Positions 41,418 through 54,400 of a DNA stretch of 64,000 bases are shown here, one piece after another (position 1 is the first letter of the stretch; every line of letters starts with the position of its first letter). The notes under the pieces were generated by a model. That model made no database searches and was not told where the DNA came from. It saw only the letters and a list, made by a program, of their open reading frames with translations. Both the position numbers and the translations under genes were made by a program. The stretch is from Tritrichomonas musculus (Eukaryota > Parabasalia > Tritrichomonadida > Tritrichomonadidae): positions 2,914,001 to 2,978,000 of the forward strand of contig JAPFFF010000014.1 in assembly GCA_039105265.1 (NCBI GenBank), written 5' to 3'.

Positions 41418-43262
41418 ATGAGTTCGAATTCTTCTGATTCGACTAATAAATATTCCAGTGAAGAAGATTCATCTCAAGGAGAAAGCTCAAAAACATCATC
41501 TCACAATAGCACAAAACATTTAAATAAGCAGGATTCATCTGAAAATAATTCTACATCTTCAGATAATGAAAATGAACCTCGTTCTAGTTCTAAAAATAAT
41601 CAAATAAATAATAACACAGATAATGCAATATTAAAAAAAGATGGTTCCTCAGAAGACTCTGATTATGAAAAATCACAATATTCGTCAGATGAAAATGAAT
41701 CAAAATCATCAAGAGAATCGACCAATAAAGAAACAAATGAAAATCATGAGAGGTTTAATGGATCACCAAATCATCCCAATTCTGACACATCTTTAGAAGA
41801 ATCAAAGATTCAATCTAAACAAAAGGAATCTTCCGATGATTCTAAACAAGATTCTAATCAAACATCTGAGGAAGATGATGAAGCACCAACAGAATCATCG
41901 CCATCAAACAGAGAAGAAAAAATAACTAACTCTATTAAAAATTCTCAATCAGATCGAGAAGAAACCAATTCTACTTGTCATTCAGAAGAAGTAGAAACAA
42001 AATCCACCAAAGAATCCTATTATTCATCAGAATCATCAGATGAAGACGTTAAAAATTCTTCAAGAACGCAATCCAAATCAATTAAAAAAAGTTCGGACTC
42101 TAAAAATAACAAATCCTCTAAAAAATCAGCAAATTCAGATGATTCTGATAATGAAACAGAGAGTGGAGCAGGGAGTAAACAGAAAAACGAAGATTCAGAT
42201 AATCTTTCAGCAGATACTCAATCCGCCCCTTTTGATTTTACTGTTGTTTCTCCAAATACTCAACTCAATCCTAAAACAGATAGATTTGGATGGGCCATTG
42301 AAGACGATGAACAAGTACCTACAAAAAGAAACAAAAAACTCGAAAAAGAAGAAAATCAAAAAGAGAAAGAGCGTGAATCAAAATGGATTTACATGATGAA
42401 GAAAGAAAATTGGAAGAAATTTTTTGACAAAAAAGGAAAGTACAGAAAAGTTCTTGAAAGGCGTGTGAAAAAAGGAATTCCAGATTGCCTTCGTTCAAGA
42501 GCTTGGAGACTTATTTTAGATCCACACGCAGTTGATAATCCCAATCGCCCTACAATTGATTCATATTATGATAAAGGTGTCCCCCAATGTGATTACGTAA
42601 TTCGAGTTGATATCCCAAGAACAATGCCACGTGTTCCAATGTTCACAAGAAAAGATGTTCGAATATCATTATATAGAGTACTTCGTGCATATAGCAATGC
42701 AGATCCAGAACTTGGTTATTATCAAGGAATGGCCTTTTCAGCAGCTCTTCTTATGTCTTATATGGATGAAACAAATGCTTTTTGGAGCTTTGTTGGTTTA
42801 ATGAAAGGCAAAAATCACAAATTGCGAGACTTTTATGACAACTCTTTTACCAAATTAAAAGAAGTCAACAAAGTTTGGGATTATTTATTACTTAAAAAGT
42901 TTAAGGATGTTCATGATAACTTAAAGAAAAATAATATTGAACATCTTCTTTATACAACTTCTTGGTTTTTATGCGCTTTTATGAATATAAATTTCGAAAC
43001 AGCATTAAAACTAAGGATTTTTGACAGATTCACACTTTTTGGCACTCGAGCCTTAATTTCTTTTGGTGCAACAATCGTTGATATGAATAAAGTGGAGCTT
43101 GCAAAAGGAACCTTTGACGTTGTTATCCCAATCCTTCAGAATCCCCATTCGACACCTGCTATGAAAAATTGGCGACAAATCATTAAAGTTTATGATAAGA
43201 ATTTTTTAACACAGAAAGAATATAAACACTATTTCAAGAAGGCAGGTGTGAAATACTTTTAG
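41418..43262 (+). CDS. TBC domain RabGAP with long Ser/Glu-rich N-terminus
   Basis: 614 residues from ATG 41418; the frame extends upstream to a TTG at 41313 and an ATG at 41319, but that part is hydrophobic and atypical. Residues 1-330 are S/N/E/D/K-rich and disordered, with many possible phosphosites. The TBC domain spans ~349-576: RVKKGIPDCLRSRAWRLIL, then the catalytic arginine finger in VDIPRTMPR (Arg401) and glutamine finger in YYQGM (Gln436). Both are present, so it should stimulate GTP hydrolysis by a Rab in membrane traffic. Lys-rich segment before the domain (KRNKKLEKEENQKEKERESK) may bind membranes. Confidence 0.85.
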   Translation: MSSNSSDSTNKYSSEEDSSQGESSKTSSHNSTKHLNKQDSSENNSTSSDNENEPRSSSKNNQINNNTDNAILKKDGSSEDSDYEKSQYSSDENESKSSRESTNKETNENHERFNGSPNHPNSDTSLEESKIQSKQKESSDDSKQDSNQTSEEDDEAPTESSPSNREEKITNSIKNSQSDREETNSTCHSEEVETKSTKESYYSSESSDEDVKNSSRTQSKSIKKSSDSKNNKSSKKSANSDDSDNETESGAGSKQKNEDSDNLSADTQSAPFDFTVVSPNTQLNPKTDRFGWAIEDDEQVPTKRNKKLEKEENQKEKERESKWIYMMKKENWKKFFDKKGKYRKVLERRVKKGIPDCLRSRAWRLILDPHAVDNPNRPTIDSYYDKGVPQCDYVIRVDIPRTMPRVPMFTRKDVRISLYRVLRAYSNADPELGYYQGMAFSAALLMSYMDETNAFWSFVGLMKGKNHKLRDFYDNSFTKLKEVNKVWDYLLLKKFKDVHDNLKKNNIEHLLYTTSWFLCAFMNINFETALKLRIFDRFTLFGTRALISFGATIVDMNKVELAKGTFDVVIPILQNPHSTPAMKNWRQIIKVYDKNFLTQKEYKHYFKKAGVKYF

Positions 43263-46563
<3,301 letters not shown>

Positions 46564-46658
46564 GCGTTTTTATTTGCTTTGGAAAAAATAATAACAATTG
46601 AATTTAATTAACATAAAACAATAACAACATTTATAATTATTAGAGAGATCAATTAAAC

Positions 46659-47198
46659 TTATCCAGATTTCTTTTGTATTGTTTTCAATATGTCATTAAA
46701 GGCTTCTTCAATATTTGATCCATTTTTTGCAGAAGTTTGAAAACTATTTACGCCAAGTTTATGAGCAAAAGACTTTGCTTGATCGGGTGTAACGGCTGAA
46801 TTTAAGTCTGATTTACATCCAACCAAAATCATTGATGACCAATCTGCATTATATTTTTTCCCTTCTTCTATCCAGTTATTTAAATGATCGAAAGAGTCAT
46901 GATTTGATACGTCATAACAAAGAATAATACCATTTGCTTCTGGATAAAATTCATTTCGTACTTCTATATAAATCTCGTCTCCAGAAAGATCCCAAAAGTG
47001 AACATATGTTGGCACATTTTCTACATCAAGACGTTTTGATGCATAATCGATTCCAATCGTTGGCTTGCCTTTGGATAATACAGCTGATGAATCCATATAT
47101 TTATTAAGGAGAGATGTTTTTCCAACTCCAGTGTCACCAAGGAGCATAACTTTCATTTTTGCTAAAGTTGGCAAGGTAGTATCAACTTTTCTCGACAT
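46659..47198 (-). CDS. RJL-type Rab-like small GTPase
   Basis: 179 residues. P-loop GDTGVGKT (21-28); switch I TIGIDYASK; VHFWDLSGDEIYIEVRNEFY with D70-L-S-G-D instead of DTAGQ (the catalytic Gln is replaced by Asp), followed by ANGIILCYDVSNHDSFDHLN. EVRNEFY followed by G-x-I-L-x-Y-D-V and S-F-x-x-L-x-x-W is characteristic of the RJL/DNAJC27 family. G4 is CKSD instead of NKxD; G5 is TSAK. No C-terminal prenylation motif (ends KKSG) and no J domain, as in protist RJLs (family knowledge). Weak GTP hydrolysis is expected. It converges with p97. Confidence 0.75.
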   Translation of the reverse strand: MSRKVDTTLPTLAKMKVMLLGDTGVGKTSLLNKYMDSSAVLSKGKPTIGIDYASKRLDVENVPTYVHFWDLSGDEIYIEVRNEFYPEANGIILCYDVSNHDSFDHLNNWIEEGKKYNADWSSMILVGCKSDLNSAVTPDQAKSFAHKLGVNSFQTSAKNGSNIEEAFNDILKTIQKKSG

Positions 47199-47454
47199 TA
47201 ATTAATCCTATTAATTTGATAAAAAAAATTAACAAACGAATTTTTTTTGCATTCAATTTTTTGAAAATACAGTTTCATTGGAGGAAGACTAAGTATTTAT
47301 AATTTGATATTATAATATTAAATAAACGAAAGATATGCATAACAATAAATGTGTACTTGTCTGCATTTAACTATTTTTTTTTTTTTTTTAAATTTGAAAG
47401 ATGAGAATATGTTTTTTATTTAATATATAAACAAAATTATATAACATAAATAAT

Positions 47455-48126
47455 CTAAGCAATTGAGCAATGAGTATTGTTTCCGGAGTTTCCAGATTGT
47501 GCATTTGAGGTTGAACCTTTGTTATCTGTTGCATTTTGGTCATCTACATTTGAAACAAAAAAGGCATCCGATCCTCTTGGAAGTGAATTTAATGATGAAA
47601 GGAATTTTGATTGCAAGGTTACAGCAATAAAAGTAAATAAATTACGTAAATTTAAGCTTTCACGAACACTGATCCTAAACAAAGGGGATTCCAATTGTGA
47701 AGCCATTCTCTGAGCTTCATCTGAAGAAACTTGTCCATCTTGAAGGAGGTCAATCTTATTTTCAACAAGAACAATCATAACATCAACTGCAATAGCTTTT
47801 ACTTTCTCGACCCATTGCGGAACAGCTTCAAAAGATGCACGATCTGTAAATGAGTAAAATACAACACATATATTTGAATTTGAAAAGGCATCGGCAGCTA
47901 ATAAACCAAGGGATTCCCTTCCAGGTGTATCCCAAATCATGATATCTATTGTTTCAGATGAATTGGTAAGTTCAAAAGATCTTTCATAAAATTGAGAAAC
48001 AAGAGATGGAACATGCGTCTCTGGAAAATAGTCGTTACAAAATTTTTGAACAGCAGCAGTTTTTCCAACTCCACTATTTCCAACAAAAATCACTTTAAAT
48101 CCAAATCCTATATCTGCTTCACTCAT
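47455..48126 (-). CDS. Rab/Ras-like small GTPase with C-terminal CAAX-type motif
   Basis: 223 residues. P-loop GNSGVGKT (16-23); switch II DTPGRESL with Arg in place of the catalytic Gln; G4 ENKIDL (intact N-K-x-D); the G5 SAK is replaced by SVRE. A Ser/Asn-rich linker leads to the C-terminus THCSIA, a CAAX-like box (C-S-I-A, farnesyl-type). Membrane attachment is likely, but hydrolysis may be slow. It is unclear whether it belongs to Rab or Ras; the core is Rab-like and the tail Ras-like. It is placed in tandem with the RJL-type gene. Confidence 0.72.
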   Translation of the reverse strand: MSEADIGFGFKVIFVGNSGVGKTAAVQKFCNDYFPETHVPSLVSQFYERSFELTNSSETIDIMIWDTPGRESLGLLAADAFSNSNICVVFYSFTDRASFEAVPQWVEKVKAIAVDVMIVLVENKIDLLQDGQVSSDEAQRMASQLESPLFRISVRESLNLRNLFTFIAVTLQSKFLSSLNSLPRGSDAFFVSNVDDQNATDNKGSTSNAQSGNSGNNTHCSIA

Positions 48127-48478
48127 TTATATAAAAATTCAAATCCGATATGGTGAAATAAAGGCGAAATAAATAAAGGTGAAATAAAAGATTTTGTGAT
48201 TATCTTTTACTTTAATCCATAATGACGCACGCAGCCTTTAATGTATTATCATTTTTATACTGATTTACATTATCAGTGAATCAAAAAATGCATTATATTA
48301 AAATATAACAATATTTGAAAAAAAATATCTATTATGGGATATTACAAAAAAAAAAAAATAAATAAATAACAATCAACAAAAAAGATATGTATGACAAAAT
48401 GAAAAATTTATATTTATAAAACAGATTAAACAAAATTATATAATATATTATTATTATTAGTTAGAAAAATAAAAGTAA
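48127..48478. other. Spacer between GTPase start and BEACH 3' end
   Basis: 352 bases, A-run near 48348-48360 and (AAAT)-type tracts; nothing recognised. Confidence 0.45.
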
Positions 48479-51400
48479 TTAAAATTCAATTGGGATAAAT
48501 ATTACATTTCCTCCAGATGTAACCAGAACCAAAGTAGAAGTTTCTTTGGAAAAGTAAGAAGTAACAATTCTATCTCTACAATTGAATAATGGTTGCTTAT
48601 TGTTCATATAAAAGACCTCATTAATGAATACGTGTCCAGTTTCTGATACGAATACTATATAATCGAATCCACTATAAGAAGCCCAACAAGCCCAATAATC
48701 AATTTCTATTGAAATATCAACTTTTCTAATAAATTGGCCATTAATGGTGAATATACAAACAAAGTGCTTCAAAACGCCCAGATCAATTTCGTCGCAGAAT
48801 ACCACTATGAATCCCCAAGTTGGCGAAATAATTATTTTTTTAGGCGTTACTCCACCAGTTGAAAAATTGACATCAAAATTTCTTTTTGTCAAATTTTCAA
48901 TATTTTTATTTTTGATGTCATTTTTGATGTTGTTAGAAAATTTTGTCAAATCGACGACTTTAATAATTTTTCCAGCATCTTTAGTATAAATAATAAGAGC
49001 GCCGTCCAAAGTTCCGCAGGCAAGAATATTAAATGTCTGAGATACAGCACAAGCAGAGACAGAAGATCTATACGATTGTATTGTAACAACGCTTCTCAAA
49101 TTACAAACCAACGAAACAGACGCATTATCACGCCCAACAGCCATCCATATGCCATTAGCAGCCAAGCAGCGAACAGAGTTAAACGACGCACTACTAGAAT
49201 CATGATGATCGTTATCGTTACAATTCCTCGGCGATTCACAATCGCTGCCAAAAGAGCAGTTGTCGCTGTCACAGCTGTTGCTCCGACTTGACGGCGAGTG
49301 CATGTACATGCAGGACAAAGAGTCGCCCGCAGAAATAGCTCTCGGCCTTTGGTGGCAACCGCCAGAATTGAGTTGCAAATTGGTCAATGATGAATCACGC
49401 GAATTAATGCCACTTTGAATCTCAGAATTCCTCTTCGGCGTCACTTTTGAGGCAGTCATGTTGAACGTCGACGTCGAGGCGGACGCAGAAGGAGAGTTCT
49501 CAATGATCGTGCTGGTACCGGGCGATGCCAGCGTCGTGATCGTGCTGCCGCTGATGTTAATTTTATGAATCTTCTTGGCAGAAAGGTCAATTGCGGTCAC
49601 ATATTGACCTCTTGCCAGGTAAAATTTGCCATCTGAGGACGTCACATACGAAGAGCCAAACTTGGCCTGGTTCCAGAGACGCCCAACGACAAGAGGAGTC
49701 TTCATGGTCGTCAGCTCAGGCTGCGTGAAAGACGTCGCGTACTTCAGGTTGTCGAATGATGAGATTCTGGTGAAATCGGGCGAAAAGTGCGAGTTAAAAC
49801 TCGACGAACAGGCAGATATCTTACGCTTCTTTGTGGCATGGCGGCTGCTTCCACTTCCAATTGAGGACTCCATCTCATTGATCCGCGGGAAGCTGAAATG
49901 GAAGCCCTTCTTGTAGTTGCTGTAAATACTGTAGCTTCCCTGCTTGCTACTGTTATTGCTATTATTGTTGTTGACTTCGTTGTCGTAGTCACAGATGATC
50001 TCGTCGTGGTCGCTTAGGTAGCCTTCCGAGCTGCTGTTGTAGTCAGTGCTGCGGTTGCCATCGGTAACCGTTATCAACTTTTTGAGGCTTAATTTGGTCT
50101 GATACAACTTTCCTTCTTCGTTGAGAAGCTTGAGAGTGAAAACGAGCGGAGACTCGTCCTCTGCGATGATGCCTGCAACAAAGCCAACTTCTCCCAGACT
50201 CATCTCGAAGTGGCTCTTCAAGACAGGAAGTCGCTCCCTCTCCAAAACACTCGCTGGCGGATGTGGACATTCAAAAAGTTCGTCTTTGAAAGTGCCAGTG
50301 AACCAGTTGTGGATGACAGCAGTGATGTTCGGCGATTCAAGGATCTTCCGATGATTGTAGACAAACTCGATGGGTGAGGAATTCGACCAAAGAGGAAATA
50401 CAAACTTTTTCTCTTGAGTTAAATTTTCTGAAGATATTTGGTCGAATGTGGAAAAAAATTCTGGCATGGAGTAAAACTCAGGGATGAATTCTAAATTGTG
50501 CTCTTTTGCATAGTTGACCATTTCATCCATCGAATGACATTCACAAAATTTGTTGTTTTGGTCAGTTGAGCTGCTTTTGAATTCATCAAATAATGATTTG
50601 TATGGTTCTAACTTATTTAAATAGGTTAAAACAGCAAGTTTTGTTAAATTCATCTTGCTTTCTGGAGTTGTACTGAAATCTCGAATATTTGCTGAATTAA
50701 GCAATTTATCAGGATCATTCGTATAATTATTTAATATCCACGGAAAAACAGGATATCTACTTATATCATTAAATGATCGTCCTGAACAATGATTTAGCAT
50801 TAATATGTACTCATAATTTGACATTTTCCCGCTTTTCCATTTTTCGAGAAAAGGCAAAATTTTGAAAAATGACTTATTATCACTAAATTGGTAGAGGAGG
50901 AATGATTTATCTGGACATTTCATTAAATTTTGATATATAATTTTCATTATTTTGACTTGCAACTCATTATTGTCACTTTTCTGCTTCTCGTTGGGAAATT
51001 CAATATGAAATGAAAATCCAAATTCTGTGAAAAAGTGGACACCGTTATTTGGCCTTCTAAAAACATATTTCAATGATGAAAGAGGTATAATAAAGACTTT
51101 CCCACTACGATAATTTTCAAGCATCCTAATTTTTATACATGATTTATATAATTCAAAATTGCCCTTTTTTCGCCTTTTTTGATCGTCAATTTCTTCAATA
51201 ACCAAAAGATAACAAATTGAATCAAAAATAATTCCTCTCTTACTTGAAAACCGAGATTTTACAGGGGATTCAGAATTATCATCAATTTCTTCTTCCTCTT
51301 CTTCTTTCTTCATCGTATATGGAAGGTGCTTGCGCAACTTCACTGGAGCTAATCCGAAGCATGCGCAAACATCTCGACTGAAAATAGTACCATCATTTGA

Positions 51401-54400
51401 ATCAACATGCCATGGAGCTCTCTCAATCGATAACGCTGACCATAAATGACGCCAACTTCGCATATTTGAATCATTTTGAAATTTTTGTCGTTCTAAGAAT
51501 TGCTTATTTTGCTTGGTCGAATAAACAACATATTTTGACATATTAATTTGATTCATAAACTCACAATGATCAAGAATACGTTTTTGATACATAGACAATT
51601 CATTGAATAATTCTTGCAATTTCCTGAGATAAAGTTTTGGAGCCATTTGAAAAACTAGTAAATTATACTTTGATTGAAGTAATAATGGATTATATTGAGA
51701 TTTGGAATATGTAGTTGAATTAAATATATTGATTTCTTTTTTAGTTTCTTTTGTTGAATGATAATTCAAAAGAGGCAATACTACAGATTCACATTCCGAA
51801 AGATCCTTTTCATTTAAATTTAAGCTTTTGAGATGATCTGATATACCATTGAAATTTGCGGCTTGCAAGAATGAGCAAAGAAGAAGATCAAATGAAAGAA
51901 ATTGCTGTGAAAAATGCTTTTCAAATAATGAGAGACATAAAATAGCTAATTTTAAATGAGACCAACTTTCATCGTCGTCAAATTGAACATGAAACTTTAA
52001 TTGCGGCAATTTAAAATCTTTTTTAAAGAATTTTAAGACAGAATCAATATTTAATTTTTCATCATTTTTTGCTGATTCTGAGTTTTCATTATTATTTTTG
52101 TCAAATAATGAAAATGAACTAGAATGGATCGTCTTTTCATTAGATGATGTTGTAAACAGAATTATCCTTTTACAAAGTTCAAGGATATTGTTTATATTTA
52201 AATCCTTTTGTCTTAATCCAAGAAGCTTATCATAAAAAACAGATTCAAAACTTTTTGATCGTTCAAAGAAAATATCATATTGAATAAAAATGTCGCACAG
52301 ATCATTAATTCCGCTTTCCAAGATTAAATCAGTGACAGACTCATCAACATAAATACTGACGAAGAGTGGCATAACTGCCCAAAATCTAGAAGAATTAAAC
52401 TTAATCTTTTTCTGATGCATGAAAGAAGCATCCTTGAAATATACGGCCAAATAGCAACACAAATTTAAAAGTAAAGGTTCACTTTCTACATTATCGATCA
52501 AAAAGTCAAACAAAACGCGACTTTTTGCATGATCTGGTAGAATGAAAGCTAGTGCATCTAACTGACAAAGAAAGAACACATCGCTAATTTTTTTGACATG
52601 ATGCAATATGATGAAGAAATTAAGAACCTGGATTCGAATATTTTCGTCAGGATATCGAATAAAGTACGATATTAATGCAATTAGCGGCTCGCATTCGACA
52701 TTAAACTCAATACTATCAGGAGTTTCAGAGAATACTTTTGTTAAGAAAGCGATCATTTCTCTAATTTGGTCAAGTTCAGGGCAAGACAATATATGGCTAA
52801 TTATACATTGAAAATGGGTGAATTGGAAAGATTCCGAAGCGTAAGTGAAAAGTAATCCAAATATGATATGTCTTATTTGTTCAACTTTTAATTTATCCGA
52901 TCTAAGCTCTACGTACTTAATATACTGCGTCTGTACAGGTTTGTACCAATAAAAAAGCCTCAGAATTACCATTATGTCTTCGAAAGAGCTGAAATTCTGA
53001 GCAATGCTTGAAAAAGAAGAAAACAAAGGCGGCCAATGCTTCACTATTCTAAAGTGAAGGTCAGGATCGAGTTTTTGAATGAAAGTGAAGTTTGTCATGA
53101 CTTCATCAAAAATTTGCTGCTGTAACGGCTCGTATTGAATACTTAGCAAAATTTGATAGAGCAGATTGTGAGTTTTAATAGTGAAATAAGACGTCCATCT
53201 ATCTGTAAGCAATTGTGCAATGATATTGAATCCTTTGCTCTGGAAAAAGTTTGTCTGTGCTTCGATTGAGTATGTCAAAACGTGCATCAATAAAGTAATG
53301 ATCGTTTCTAACGATAAATGAAACGGTTTGTCATCAAATGTCTTCATATCGTTCTGTAGAAAAAGTGGAAGAAGCATGTTCACGCCACTTTGACATGCAA
53401 GGACATCGACAAAACCGTTGGCAACCGTTTCATCATACTCTGAATAATCATTGACATAAACAATCGGCTTCAGCGGCAAATTCGAAGAGTTCTGAAGATT
53501 GATTCGTGCAATTTCTATGAATTTGTCAATTTCCATCAGTTTGAAAAGCCCAAATGACCCAAGTCGACATGGCGAATTTGTACCATTTTGAAATGATGAT
53601 GTAGATGAGTCAACGGAATTCGATCTGGGAGTCAATGATGACTGTGAATCAAGGAATCCTTGCGAATTCGACGTAGATAGCGGCATTAGTTGATAAAACC
53701 CGCCTAATTTCAATGATGCTTTCTTTGAATTAACTTGTCCGCGGAAATTCTCAATCGGAACAATGTTCATAGTGCGTGCTTCGTTCATGGTTTGCTTCAG
53801 CAAATATTGGACAATGATTCGTTGATTCGTTTTGGTAAATGTGAAGGCACAAAATGTCCAGGTGTGAAGTTTTAATTCTTCAGGAATCGACTTTGTGTTG
53901 GTAATGTGATTCTCTCTTTGATATACTAAAAAACCGTTATTTGTAAATACAATTCCAATCTTCATCTTATCACCTATTTTAAGGGAGAAAATTCGATTAC
54001 ATTCTAAGGTAGGCTCAACAAAGATCCAGAAGGCAACAGAAAAACCTTTCTCAATCGCTGAAAAATCAACTTTTCCTTTTGGATCTGATGACGATGCAAC
54101 ATGCATCACTCTCCCATTTAGAGGAAAAGTTGATCGAGGCATTTTAGATGATTCTATTACCATTTGGTCCATTGTTTCTATAAATTTGAGATGATACTTA
54201 GAAACATGATTAGAATCTATAGGTGATAATAATGAAATGTAGCTTAAAACAGATTGCGAAGACGAATTTTGTAATGAGAGAAGCGAATATAAATCAAGAA
54301 AGGCTTGAACTTCATCATCGGAAAGCTCATTTGTTTTCTTAGCATTTTCTAGATATTTTAAGATAAAGAGGTCAAGATTAATATTCCAGCATTTCTGAAG

